From NCBI GenBank assembly GCA_051656485.1, contig JBOGBZ010000201.1, positions 1 to 30,558 of the forward strand: a DNA stretch of 30,558 nucleotides, read 5' to 3'. Each line of letters opens with the position of its first letter. The first letter of the stretch is position 1. The notes below the pieces were generated by a model. The model made no database searches. It was not told the origin of the DNA and saw only the letters and a list, made by a program, of their open reading frames with translations. Source of the stretch: JBOFDK01 sp051656485. Its GTDB lineage: Bacteria > Bacillota > Clostridia > Lachnospirales > Cellulosilyticaceae. This document shows, one piece after another, positions 15,780-24,675 of this stretch. The translations under genes were made by a program, and so were the position numbers.

Positions 15780-17441
15780 ATGAAAAAGATGAAGTATACG
15801 AAACCGATGGATAGTCCTAGTAGAGAAGGTGTGAATCACGATAAGGAGAATAAGATTACACTTCCGTTAGCAGTATCCTTAGAGGAAAATATAAAAAACA
15901 TCGATGTACTTTTTGATAGATGTATGGATGTAGTCAAGCGTAAGGTAAATATCGGTACGATGACACCTATCAATATCTATGGGGTGTATATCGATGGGAT
16001 GGTTAATAGGGAGATTATCGAGAATTTCTTCCTGTCACGCATCGTGGATTACAAAAACTTAAATGGGCAGCAGATTCCAGTAAATACAAGTCCTTCACAG
16101 CTCATCATGGACCATTTCTCAGCTACTTTTGATATTAAAGAAGTAGGTACGATGGATGATATGGTGAAGGCGGTACTTTCAGGAGATACAGCAATCTTTG
16201 TGGAAGGTTCTGAGAAGAGCTTGGTCATTGCATCAAGAGGATGGCCAGCCCGTGGTATTAGTGCACCGGAGACGGAAGCTGTGGTACGTGGACCTAGGGA
16301 TGGTTTCGTAGAGACTATTAGGTTTAATACAGTGCTTGTACGACGTCGTATTCGTGATACCAAGCTTAAAGTAGAGATGACAAGTATGGGGACCAGAAGC
16401 CGTACAGATATTGCCATCATGTATATGGAAGATATCGTCAAGCAAGACTTGGTAGAGGAAGTAAAGACCAGACTTGCGAAGTATACAATAGATGGTGTGT
16501 TTGACAGTGGTTATGTGGAGCAGCTCATAGAGGACAGCTGGAAGAGTCCTTTTCCTCAGACGCAAGCCACAGAAAGGCCAGACAAAGCAGCGTCTAGTAT
16601 TATGGAAGGGAAGGTAGTCATCATCGTAGATAACTCACCTTTTGCTATCATCGTACCGACCAGTCTCAATAGCTTTTTCCAAGCTTCAGAAGATTACTAC
16701 CAAAGATGGCAGATTATGAGCTTTACGCGTATGCTACGCTACATCGTAGCCTTCTTCTCAGTGGCATTGCCAGCACTTTACCTCGCGATACTGAATTTCC
16801 ATCCTGCCATGCTTCCTACGAGTATAGCAGTTTCCATAGCGGCCTCGAGAGAAGGGGTAGCTTTTATGAGTGTACTAGAAATTATCATTATGGAGACGGC
16901 TTTTGAACTTCTACGAGAAGCAGGTATACGTTTGCCAGGGCCGGTAGGGCATGCCATAGGGATTGTAGGTGGTATCGTCATCGGACAAGCGGCGGTAGAT
17001 GCCAAGCTCATTAGTCCGATGATTGTTATTATCGTTGCGATTACAGCTATGGCGACCTTTGCTATTCCAGATTATAACTTAACGGCAGCGTTCAGATTGC
17101 TTCGCTATGTATTCATTGTCATTAGTTCACTTTTTGGATTGTATGGGTTCCTTATCGGTGCACTACTGTTATTAGCCCATATGTCTTCACTAGAAAGCTT
17201 CGGTTCACCATTCTTAGCACCGTATACAGCTGGTGAGCAGAATGGCTATCGTGACTTTAGAGATACAGTGATTCGTTTCCCACTCTTTATGCAAAACCGT
17301 AGACCACGTTATGCGAGAGAACATCAGAAGACACGTATTAGACTGACTGATTCTCAGCGTGTCACAGAGACACCACCTGGACCAGATAGTGCACAGACAG
17401 CTACGGATATAGATGGTGAACCAAAGAAAGGAGATGAGTAA
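15780..17441 (+). CDS. Spore germination receptor subunit A (GerA family)
   Basis: A 553-residue GerAA/GerKA-type protein of the inner spore membrane germinant receptor. A large N-terminal soluble region (about 1-310) contains LFDRCMDVVKRKVNIG, the typical DGMVNREIIENFFLSRI segment, GDTAIFVEGSEKSLVIASRGWPARGISAPETE and VVRGPRDGFVETIRFNTVLVRRRIRD. Membrane helices follow between about 320 and 467, including the PLGVxFSSREGVAFMSVLEIIIMETAFELLREAGIRLPGPVG-like signature. The tail is hydrophilic. A GTG at 15777 and an ATG at 15789 are possible alternative starts. It is the first large gene of an A-B-C operon, with 2 bp to the B subunit. Such operons are normally under sigma-G in the forespore; I could not find a convincing sigma-G promoter. 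Confidence 0.93.
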   Translation: MKKMKYTKPMDSPSREGVNHDKENKITLPLAVSLEENIKNIDVLFDRCMDVVKRKVNIGTMTPINIYGVYIDGMVNREIIENFFLSRIVDYKNLNGQQIPVNTSPSQLIMDHFSATFDIKEVGTMDDMVKAVLSGDTAIFVEGSEKSLVIASRGWPARGISAPETEAVVRGPRDGFVETIRFNTVLVRRRIRDTKLKVEMTSMGTRSRTDIAIMYMEDIVKQDLVEEVKTRLAKYTIDGVFDSGYVEQLIEDSWKSPFPQTQATERPDKAASSIMEGKVVIIVDNSPFAIIVPTSLNSFFQASEDYYQRWQIMSFTRMLRYIVAFFSVALPALYLAILNFHPAMLPTSIAVSIAASREGVAFMSVLEIIIMETAFELLREAGIRLPGPVGHAIGIVGGIVIGQAAVDAKLISPMIVIIVAITAMATFAIPDYNLTAAFRLLRYVFIVISSLFGLYGFLIGALLLLAHMSSLESFGSPFLAPYTAGEQNGYRDFRDTVIRFPLFMQNRRPRYAREHQKTRIRLTDSQRVTETPPGPDSAQTATDIDGEPKKGDE

Positions 17442-17443
17442 AG

Positions 17444-18541
17444 ATGTATACCCATAATGCCAATGTATCTGTAAGACAAGCCAGGCTGTTGCTGATTTTA
17501 CAGATGTTTAATATGTCTATGCTAGTCATTCCACGTGTAGCCGCAGAGTTAGTAGGACATGATGGTTATATGCTCCCTATATGGGGCTTCTTATTAGGTC
17601 TTATCTATATTCTCCTTATTACAAAATTATTGGATCGTTTTCCAGGTGAGGGACTAGATACCTTTGCACCGAAGGTCTTAAGTAAGTGGCTCGGTGGATT
17701 GGTCATTCTCCTTTTTGTGGTCAAGCTCCTCATAGGAGCGGGCATAGAGATTCGTCTTTTTGCGGAGATGGTCTCTAAGGTGCTTTTACCAAAGACACCG
17801 CTACCAGTCATTATCTTAATGCTTCTTTTTGCAGTATATTACCTGATTAAATCTGGACTAGAAGCAAGTGGTCGTATGGCAGAGATACTTGCCTACTTTG
17901 TTTTTGTGCCACTGGTATTTGTGCTATGCCTTGTACTTATCAAGGCAGACTATGGCCAACTTCTCCCTGTTTTTACAGCAGGGCCAGCTAGCGTATTGTC
18001 AGGGGCTTATAGTATGAGTATGACTTTTATGCCACTCGAGTTTATGTTAGTCATCGGTGCATTGGTCAATAAGCCTAGTAAAGTGCGAAAGATATGTATC
18101 TATGCTACAGGTATTATAGCGGGGATTGAAGTAGCTATTATTGCTTTGACTTTTATGGGTGTAGGGATGGTCACCAGTAGTAAGCAGATATGGCCAGTCC
18201 TTACACTGATGCAGAGTATTCAACTTCCAGGCTCCTTCCTTGAAAATCAAGAGATTCTCATGATGTCTTGGTGGATTATGAGTGTGTATATGTATATTAG
18301 TGGTAGTCTTTATGTGGCAAGCTTAACCATGAGTAAAGTCTTTAAGTTTAATAGGCAAAATGTCACAGTGTTGCCACTCATTCCTATCGTCTTTTTCGTA
18401 GCGATGATTCCAGGAAGTCTTGGAGAAGCCTATGCGTATATGACGAAATTCAGTAAGTATACAGGCAGCCTCTTTCTCTTCGTGATTCCTCTTATTCTTT
18501 TGGTTGTAGCTAAAGTGAGAAAGGTAGGTGGCAAGCAATGA
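17444..18541 (+). CDS. Spore germination receptor subunit B (GerAB/APC-like permease)
   Basis: A 365-residue integral membrane protein with about ten hydrophobic segments and the GerAB opening pattern (VSVRQARLLLILQMFNMSMLVIPRVAAELVGHDGY). GerB subunits belong to the APC amino-acid transporter superfamily and bind the germinant, likely an amino acid, in Ger receptors. The ATG at 17444 follows AAAGGAG by about 10 nt, 2 bp after the A-subunit stop. Its 3' end overlaps the C-subunit start in an ATGA-type arrangement, implying translational coupling. Ligand specificity cannot be deduced from the sequence. Confidence 0.93.
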   Translation: MYTHNANVSVRQARLLLILQMFNMSMLVIPRVAAELVGHDGYMLPIWGFLLGLIYILLITKLLDRFPGEGLDTFAPKVLSKWLGGLVILLFVVKLLIGAGIEIRLFAEMVSKVLLPKTPLPVIILMLLFAVYYLIKSGLEASGRMAEILAYFVFVPLVFVLCLVLIKADYGQLLPVFTAGPASVLSGAYSMSMTFMPLEFMLVIGALVNKPSKVRKICIYATGIIAGIEVAIIALTFMGVGMVTSSKQIWPVLTLMQSIQLPGSFLENQEILMMSWWIMSVYMYISGSLYVASLTMSKVFKFNRQNVTVLPLIPIVFFVAMIPGSLGEAYAYMTKFSKYTGSLFLFVIPLILLVVAKVRKVGGKQ

Positions 18542-19710
18542 AGCGTATCATAGGAAAAGCAATGACATTCCTTTTATTACCTCTCGTGCTCACAGGATGC
18601 TGGGATAGCGTGGAGGTAAATAACCGTTCCATTCTCCTAGAGTTTGCTATCGATAAAAATACAGACTATACCTATGACCCTAATGTGCTAGCAGATGCAC
18701 AGAAGGTGTATCGTATGACTTATGCTATACCTGACTTTGGGAAATTATCAGGGACAGAAAGTCTCGCAAAGGATGCAGAGACGACGGTCGTTGTAGAGGC
18801 GCCAACGGTGGCTTCTAGCATTGATGACTTAGAGATAAGGAGTAAGGATACTGTAAGCTTTAGTCATGTAAAGACAATCCTTATGGGTGAGGAGCTACTA
18901 AAAGATGCGGAGCTTTTTAAAGGTGCCATCGGTTCTTTATCACGGGATATGCTCATCGCACGGAATGTTCCGTTACTGGCAGTCAATGGAGAAGCAGGGC
19001 TTAGTACACAAATCGAAAACACAGAGCAGCCTATACTAGGACTTTATGTCATGGATTACTTCAATAACAAAGAAAGACCTGTATGTTTCTTCGAGAAACA
19101 GCTTCTGGGGAACTTCATTCGTCAGATGGATGAGACTCATATCTCCACACTTCCAGTCTTTCATATAGAAGACGTAGGTGAAACAGATGAGATTAATATT
19201 AGTGGTGCAGCCCTTATTAAAGACTATGCATTCGTAGAGTATCTTACTAAAGAAGAAGTACGTAGTCAGCTTTTTGTAGAAGGCAAGATTAAGAATGTCC
19301 CTATCGTGGCGACTTTTAATGGAAAGCCTATCACCTATACCGTGAAAGAGCAGCAAAGCAAGAAGCACTTCGAAGAAAATGAAGAAGGGCTCAAGTGCGT
19401 GGTAGAAGTAAACGTCATAGGAAACATTGCGGAGTATCAGGCTACCGAAGAAGCGAAGTTAGTAGACAAGGAAACGGTGAGACAAATTGAAGCGGTCATT
19501 GCAGAGGAAATCATCAAGCAGATGCGTATAGGCATAGATGAGGCTAAAGTGATGAATATAGACTACATGGAGTTTGGCGTATCCCTTTACCGTAAACATC
19601 CAAAGCTTTGGGAAGTGTATGGACCGGGGTGGGAGCAAGGTGAGTTTGTAAAGATGCCTATCGAAATAGGTGTGAATGTAGATATTGAAAGCACAGGAAT
19701 AGAAGAATAA
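18538..19710 (+). CDS. Spore germination receptor subunit C lipoprotein (Ger(x)C family)
   Basis: A 390-residue GerAC-type lipoprotein with a basic N terminus, a hydrophobic stretch and the lipobox LTGC (Cys 21), followed by WDSVEVNNRSILLEFAIDK, the classic CWDxxEI-like start of the mature family. Other family segments are KTILMGEELLKDA and the C-terminal GVSLYRKHPKLWEVYGPGWEQGEF with Trp-rich residues. It is anchored on the outer face of the inner spore membrane and is needed for receptor function. It overlaps the B subunit by 4 bp and closes the A-B-C operon. Confidence 0.93.
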   Translation: MKRIIGKAMTFLLLPLVLTGCWDSVEVNNRSILLEFAIDKNTDYTYDPNVLADAQKVYRMTYAIPDFGKLSGTESLAKDAETTVVVEAPTVASSIDDLEIRSKDTVSFSHVKTILMGEELLKDAELFKGAIGSLSRDMLIARNVPLLAVNGEAGLSTQIENTEQPILGLYVMDYFNNKERPVCFFEKQLLGNFIRQMDETHISTLPVFHIEDVGETDEINISGAALIKDYAFVEYLTKEEVRSQLFVEGKIKNVPIVATFNGKPITYTVKEQQSKKHFEENEEGLKCVVEVNVIGNIAEYQATEEAKLVDKETVRQIEAVIAEEIIKQMRIGIDEAKVMNIDYMEFGVSLYRKHPKLWEVYGPGWEQGEFVKMPIEIGVNVDIESTGIEE

Positions 19711-19714
19711 AAAT

Positions 19715-19765
19715 GTAAAAAAAGCGAGTTTTCTGTAGAAAAATAGAAAAATTGCTTTTTTTATT
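19715..19765 (+). terminator. Possible terminator after the ger operon
   Basis: An AAAAAAAGC-containing arm (19718-19728) can pair with GCTTTTTTT (19754-19763) around an A/T-rich interior, ending in a T-tract. The stem is weak because it is almost all A-T. Confidence 0.4.
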
Positions 19766-19827
19766 ATTGTGAAAAAATATACATATGTGTAAAATAGAAA
19801 TATAGAATGCATAAAAGGGGGCTAATG

Positions 19828-21888
19828 ATGAAAAAGGGAATTAAATTACAAACAAAGACACAGATGAGCATGATCTTTATCATTGTATTTGTAGTCGTAG
19901 TCATATTCTTGATTGGACAGAAAGTGAATAAGGTGAATGATGAGGTCGTGAGTATTCGAGAAAAAGACTTGGAAAGGTCTTTTGCGAGTCTAGAGATAGC
20001 CTGTACCATCGGAGAAATGCAAGTGGCAGTGGAACAATACGTAGGGGGAAATAGCAGTAGTAAAGAAGGCTATGAAACAAGCCACAAAGAGTATCAAAAA
20101 CGAATAGGGGCGTTTGGAAATATCGATGATACCCATCCTACCTATAAGGATGTCCAATTAGTAAAGCAGCAGGTCAATGCTTATCATCAGCAAGTAAGCC
20201 AGCTTTTTCATCTGTACATACCAGAACAAGAAGTAGATGCTAAGGCTAAGATAGAGCGACTAGTGGCAGGGGAGTATAAATCTTTAACGCAAGCATTAAG
20301 TCAAGTAGATGGTCAAGTTAAAGTGAGCAATAGAAATAACCAGCGTGAATACTATGAGGCATTAGGAGCGCATGGGCAAAATATGCAGCTGCAATTACAG
20401 CGATACTTGGCAGATGCTTCAGATGCTTCGAAGCTCTTTGGGGAAGAGGCACAGCTTTTTGAAGAAGCTTATACCAAGCTTATGGAGAAGCCAATAAGAG
20501 GTGCAGAAGAAGCACTTGGTAAAGTAAAAGAGCACTTTGATCGTCTGCAAGGACAAGCTGCGGAGGCTTTTGCGCTGTATGAGCCATCAAGTAAGGTGAA
20601 AGCACGTGCTATCCAAGAAAAGATGTCTAACGAAGAGTATGCAGTACTTAAAGAAGCTATCGGACGTATAAGTGTCGAAAATACAGCAGAGACGAAAGCT
20701 ATCCTTACAACAATCGTAGATGACTTGCAGGGGATGAAGCAAGGAATCACTCAAGGTATTATCATTATTATTATGATGGGGATACTGAGCCGAATGGTTG
20801 TGAAGTACGTTATTATACGCCCTATCAATAAGCTGAGTGATAATTTGCAAAGTATCGCTGAAGGTGAGGGAGACCTAACGGTGCAAATCTCAGCTAGGTC
20901 TAAGGATGAGATCGGTGCATTAAGCTACTATTTCAATGGGTTCGTGGCAAAACTAAGAGAACTTATGAAGTCGGTCATTGAAAGCACGGATGGTCTACTG
21001 GTGAAGACAGAAGCGATTAATACTTCGGTGGCAGGAGCCAGCGAGGCGATGGTAGCTATCGGAGGTTATGTGCAAGGGATTACCAGTGTGCTTCAAGAAA
21101 ATGCGGCAGTGGTACAAGAGACGGCAGCTAGTATAGAAGAGATCACAAGCAGTGCAGCCGTTGTCAGTGAACGAGCAGAAGAAGTCGTAAGAGCGAGTAA
21201 TCATGTGCTAGGCGTAGCAGAAGACGGCTCAGCGAAGCTTGCTGGTGTGAGAGATGTCTTTGAAAAAGTACAGCAGTCTTCTAATGAGATTAAAGGCACA
21301 TTAGAAAGTCTTGTGGTTCATTCGAAGGACATTGGAAAAGTAGTAGAAATCATCACAGGGATTGCAGACCAAGTAAACTTGCTGTCACTCAATGCTTCTA
21401 TCGAAGCAGCTAGAGCAGGGGAATACGGTATGGGCTTTGCAGTGGTGGCAGACGAGATTCGTAAATTGGCGGAGGAAAGTAGAAAGTCAGCCAGGGGCAT
21501 TGAAGAAATCTTACTACAGATTACTGATAAGACGGAGGAAGTATCAGTAGTCGTGGAGAAAGAACGACATTTCATCGCGGAAAGTAATCAGCATATGGAA
21601 GAGACTGAGATAGCCTTCCTACAAATCTTAGAAAGTACAAGAGATGTAGGCGAGCGTATGACACGTATTGCCCATACGATTGAAGCACAAAGTGAAGCGA
21701 CGGATGAAGTAAGCAAGGCCATTAATGAAATGAGTGTAGGTGCACAAGAAGGTGCCGAAACCATTACGAATATTAATGACTATGTGGAACAACAAGTTGC
21801 TTTACTAAAAGGAATTAAACAAGCAGTTGATGAGTCGCAGATTTTATTCGCGGATTTAACTAGCCAGACAAGCAAATTTAAAATTTAA
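19828..21888 (+). CDS. Methyl-accepting chemotaxis protein, helical sensor type
   Basis: This 686-residue transducer has TM1 (about 13-31), a large all-helical extracytoplasmic sensor of about 270 residues (bimodular four-helix-bundle type judged by length and heptads), TM2 (about 305-327), HAMP (about 328-382, starting at the RPINKLSDNL stretch) and a cytoplasmic signalling domain. The conserved hairpin tip VNLLSLNASIEAARAGEYGM is near 515-535. It passes attractant or repellent signals to CheA/CheW at the pole. ATG 19828 is chosen because GGGGG lies 6 nt upstream; ATGs at 19825 and 19807 fit less well. No che genes are nearby, so it is an orphan receptor. It is convergent with a second MCP of a different sensor type. 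The ligand is unknown. Confidence 0.93.
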   Translation: MKKGIKLQTKTQMSMIFIIVFVVVVIFLIGQKVNKVNDEVVSIREKDLERSFASLEIACTIGEMQVAVEQYVGGNSSSKEGYETSHKEYQKRIGAFGNIDDTHPTYKDVQLVKQQVNAYHQQVSQLFHLYIPEQEVDAKAKIERLVAGEYKSLTQALSQVDGQVKVSNRNNQREYYEALGAHGQNMQLQLQRYLADASDASKLFGEEAQLFEEAYTKLMEKPIRGAEEALGKVKEHFDRLQGQAAEAFALYEPSSKVKARAIQEKMSNEEYAVLKEAIGRISVENTAETKAILTTIVDDLQGMKQGITQGIIIIIMMGILSRMVVKYVIIRPINKLSDNLQSIAEGEGDLTVQISARSKDEIGALSYYFNGFVAKLRELMKSVIESTDGLLVKTEAINTSVAGASEAMVAIGGYVQGITSVLQENAAVVQETAASIEEITSSAAVVSERAEEVVRASNHVLGVAEDGSAKLAGVRDVFEKVQQSSNEIKGTLESLVVHSKDIGKVVEIITGIADQVNLLSLNASIEAARAGEYGMGFAVVADEIRKLAEESRKSARGIEEILLQITDKTEEVSVVVEKERHFIAESNQHMEETEIAFLQILESTRDVGERMTRIAHTIEAQSEATDEVSKAINEMSVGAQEGAETITNINDYVEQQVALLKGIKQAVDESQILFADLTSQTSKFKI

Positions 21889-21895
21889 GATACAC

Positions 21896-21947
21896 ATAAA
21901 AAGTGCTATCACAAGAGGCGTAAGCCTAGTGTGATAGCACTTTTTTT
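21896..21947. terminator. Bidirectional terminator between the two MCP genes
   Basis: A long stem (AAAGTGCTATCACA at 21899-21912 pairing with TGTGATAGCACTTT at 21930-21943) has an inner GAGGC/GCCT helix and A/T tracts on both sides, serving both convergent genes. Confidence 0.88.
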
Positions 21948-24069
21948 AGATGTTAAACTGCTTATAGGTGTCTTGAAGTTCATCTACGACTTCGGCAAGC
22001 TGTCCAGAAAGCTCATTAAGTTTCTGTGCGAAGGTTGACTGCTCAGAACTTTCGGCGCTTACTTCTTCAGAGATGCTTGCAGCGTTTTGGAGAATCTCAG
22101 AGATTTCATCCATATTGCTGTAAATGGTATCTTTTTGGTGCTGAATCTCTAGCAGAAGGGCGTTAGCTTGCTGGATTTGAGCATCCACATCAGACATCTG
22201 ATGCTGTATAGAGGTAAAGGCCTCAGTAGTCGTAGTGACGATTGGAAGCTGCTGGTCAAATAAGGCAAGGGCTTTATCCATCTCCCCTAAGGTAAGGTCT
22301 TTTTTCTCTTGGATACGAGAAAGCGTATGATTGATAGTGCTTACAGAAGCCTCGATTTGAGCAGAAAGCTGACGTACTTCATCGGCAACCACTGCGAACC
22401 CACGTCCTGCCTCACCAGCTCTTGCAGCTTCAATGGAAGCGTTCAGAGACAGTAGATTCGTCTGTTTGTTAATATTAGTGATAAGAGTGATAATCTGATT
22501 AATATTACTAGCCTCGTCACCAAGATTTTTTACGTGTTCATAAATCATCTGAGTGATATGGATGGTTTCTTTTGTTTGTGTCGTTAAGTAAGCTAGCTGC
22601 TGGCTGGTAGAAGTGCTTCTCGTCATGGTATCCATGGAAGCGTTCTTCACATCTACGAGCATGGTGCCTACTTGGTCGATATGAGTAGAAAGTGTATCTA
22701 TCAGACTGATAGAGCTTTCGATTTGTGCGGTTTGATCTTGAGCACCCATAGCGATGCCATCGATAGCTTGCTGGACTTGGAGTGCAGATGAAGCAGTGTT
22801 TGTAGCTACAGCTTGTAAGGTACTTGTATGGCTATGTACTTTCTCTGTTGCACCCTTGGCATCGGTGATAAGAGTGTTAAGATGGTTAAGCATCTTTGAG
22901 AAGCCATGTGCAAGCTGAGATGTTTCTTTGTTTGTAAGTTTGAGTGACGTATGAATCTCATCTTCTAAATGAAGCTCGCCCTTTTCCACACGCCCCATAT
23001 AGCTTGAAAGCTGTGTCAGAGATTTGCTGAGGTTACGGCCTAGAAGAATACTTACACATAAGATTAAAAGTAGGGTGAAGAAAAGGATGGCTATGAGTTG
23101 TGCGTTAGCATCTGTCAATTCCTTCATCAGGATATTTAGTGGTGCATCCATAATGATACGCCAGTCGTTGGTAGTAGTTCCTGTGCTAAATAAAGTTTGG
23201 TGATTGGTAATATTGGTATAATTTTTAGATTCAGAAACTTCCGGAAGTGCTAAAAGTTCAAGTATGTCCCCTTCAAGCGAAGTACCCATCCAGTTCGACT
23301 GATTGGAAAGGATGATTTCGTTATTATGATCTACAACCATAAGGGAAATGGCTGGATCGATACTAGACGTTTTGATGAGGTCTTCAAAGAAAGCTTTTTT
23401 AACTCTGAAATATCCCGTTATAGAGCGAGTAAGCTTCTTTGAGAGAAGGATATCATTTATTTCATCCGATGCATCTTGGACGGCAAACCATACGATACGA
23501 TTACTTTCTGCAATCTCTTGATAAGTAGAAGAATTAAAGAAATCTTCAGAAGCTAAAAGTTCCATAGTGCTTGTAAAATCATTTCCGATGACTTTGTTGT
23601 AAATGCATAAGCCACTATCATTAATAAGTGCCATAGCATCAACATAAGGATCGGATAGTAAGAAATCACTTGCAAAATCTTCCATCTCCTTAGATACAGG
23701 TTGAAACTTGTTATAGTTCTTAGAAAAATCTTGGATTAAAAAATTAGTCACGATATTATTCGTAGAGACTTTAGCAACCCCCATATTGGCAGCTGTAATC
23801 GCGTGATCTAAGTTGAAGACTACTTGATCCACAATTTTCTGTGAGTACATACCTACGGAAGTGCGCATAGCAGCCTCGGTTTTAGTGTTTAGAATAGAAA
23901 TTAAAATAAGACATGGTGAGATGCTTAAGACTAGAAAAAGTGCTATAAGTTGATGACTGAGCCGAAGGTTTCGCCAATGAGGTAGTGGAAGCTTTTTAAA
24001 GCCCTTGAAATGTAAAGTTTTCCTTTCGGTCGGTAGACGTAGTTTTTTTGACCCCTTTTTAAGTAACAT
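21946..24069 (-). CDS. Methyl-accepting chemotaxis protein, Cache-type sensor
   Basis: This 707-residue transducer has an unusually long Lys/Arg-rich N-terminal cytoplasmic segment (residues 1-38), TM1 (about 41-61), an extracytoplasmic alpha/beta sensor of about 260 residues consistent with dCache (YVDAMALINDSGLCIYN, SITGYFRVKKAFFEDL, VVDHNNEIILSNQSN, NDWRIIMDAPLNIL), TM2 (about 324-343), HAMP (about 345-400) and a signalling hairpin (QTNLLSLNASIEAARAGEAG near 535-555). Cache sensors commonly bind amino acids or organic acids, but no ligand motif can be confirmed. GGGGGA 9 nt upstream supports ATG 24069, and a strong promoter lies beyond it. It is an orphan, with no che genes nearby. Confidence 0.93.
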   Translation of the reverse strand: MLLKKGSKKLRLPTERKTLHFKGFKKLPLPHWRNLRLSHQLIALFLVLSISPCLILISILNTKTEAAMRTSVGMYSQKIVDQVVFNLDHAITAANMGVAKVSTNNIVTNFLIQDFSKNYNKFQPVSKEMEDFASDFLLSDPYVDAMALINDSGLCIYNKVIGNDFTSTMELLASEDFFNSSTYQEIAESNRIVWFAVQDASDEINDILLSKKLTRSITGYFRVKKAFFEDLIKTSSIDPAISLMVVDHNNEIILSNQSNWMGTSLEGDILELLALPEVSESKNYTNITNHQTLFSTGTTTNDWRIIMDAPLNILMKELTDANAQLIAILFFTLLLILCVSILLGRNLSKSLTQLSSYMGRVEKGELHLEDEIHTSLKLTNKETSQLAHGFSKMLNHLNTLITDAKGATEKVHSHTSTLQAVATNTASSALQVQQAIDGIAMGAQDQTAQIESSISLIDTLSTHIDQVGTMLVDVKNASMDTMTRSTSTSQQLAYLTTQTKETIHITQMIYEHVKNLGDEASNINQIITLITNINKQTNLLSLNASIEAARAGEAGRGFAVVADEVRQLSAQIEASVSTINHTLSRIQEKKDLTLGEMDKALALFDQQLPIVTTTTEAFTSIQHQMSDVDAQIQQANALLLEIQHQKDTIYSNMDEISEILQNAASISEEVSAESSEQSTFAQKLNELSGQLAEVVDELQDTYKQFNI

Positions 24070-24110
24070 GATGTAATTCCCCCTGAAAAAATAGTTAACA
24101 TATCATCCTA

Positions 24111-24140
24111 ATTATACCATAAATGTAGATTAAATCACAA
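24111..24140 (-). promoter_or_regulatory. Sigma-A promoter for the Cache-type MCP
   Basis: On the minus strand: TTGTGA (24140-24135), 18 nt, an extended TGG-TATAAT (24116-24111). Confidence 0.6.
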
Positions 24141-24157
24141 AAAATAACAATTTTATA

Positions 24158-24187
24158 CAAAAAAAGACTACCTTCTGAGAGGTAGCC
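24158..24187 (-). terminator. Terminator after the 101-residue gene
   Basis: GACTACCT (24166-24173) pairs with AGGTAGCC (24180-24187, one G-T pair). On the minus strand the stem is followed by a run of seven Ts. Confidence 0.8.
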
Positions 24188-24199
24188 TTCTGACATCTT

Positions 24200-24505
24200 T
24201 TATAATAATTCGATAGACATATCACTTTCATGGTATACAACTTTTGTACCTACAGGGACACATTCGTTGATCCAGTCTTTTGCAAGGCCAGCGCCTGAGA
24301 GAACCATTCCTTCTGCTGGAATGACATTATCATTAGAACCTTTAGAAACCACAACCCCATCTTCGATGACAACTTCAAGACCAAGACCGTTTGTACCTGT
24401 TTTACTGCCGTAGCTAGATGTGTAAAGTACAAGTTGGTTGTCACATCTTAATTCATTAATGGCATCAAGTGAACATTTTTTTGTGCTTGCATTTAGTCGA
24501 TACAT
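24200..24505 (-). CDS. Small orphan domain protein, function unknown
   Basis: This 101-residue protein has no signal peptide or membrane segment. Its pattern (INELRCDNQLVLYTSSYGSKTGTNGLGLEVVIEDGVVV, then NVIPAEGMVLSGAGLAKDWI and VPVGTKVVY) resembles, from memory, the short beta-rich segment that precedes phosphodiester-glycosidase (NAGPA) or glycosyl-hydrolase-like domains in larger surface proteins. Here it stands alone with no catalytic partner. GGGGGTAG lies about 7-8 nt before ATG 24505. It has its own promoter (24578-24551, minus strand) and its own terminator, so it is an expressed unit rather than a relic. No function can be assigned. Confidence 0.7.
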   Translation of the reverse strand: MYRLNASTKKCSLDAINELRCDNQLVLYTSSYGSKTGTNGLGLEVVIEDGVVVSKGSNDNVIPAEGMVLSGAGLAKDWINECVPVGTKVVYHESDMSIELL

Positions 24506-24550
24506 AGTTAACTACCCCCGAAATAAAATAATATAAAGATACTTTACTTA

Positions 24551-24578
24551 ATTATACCTAATTTTAAATAAAATTCAA
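24551..24578 (-). promoter_or_regulatory. Sigma-A promoter for the 101-residue gene
   Basis: On the minus strand: TTGAAT (24578-24573), 16 nt, TATAAT (24556-24551). Confidence 0.6.
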
Positions 24579-24607
24579 CAAAAATATATAAAAATATAAA
24601 ATTTAAC

Positions 24608-24638
24608 TGTATAATATTTTCTTCCATAGGTAATACTT
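24608..24638 (+). promoter_or_regulatory. Sigma-F-type promoter upstream of spoIIR
   Basis: TGTATA (24608-24613), 15 nt, GGTAATACTT (24629-24638). The -35 fits WGHATA and the -10 fits GGNRANAHTR in all but the last base. spoIIR is the classic forespore sigma-F target. The expected start is about 24643. Confidence 0.65.
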
Positions 24639-24675
24639 CTATTATCACTTACAGAAGATAAATGGGGGTGCTCCT

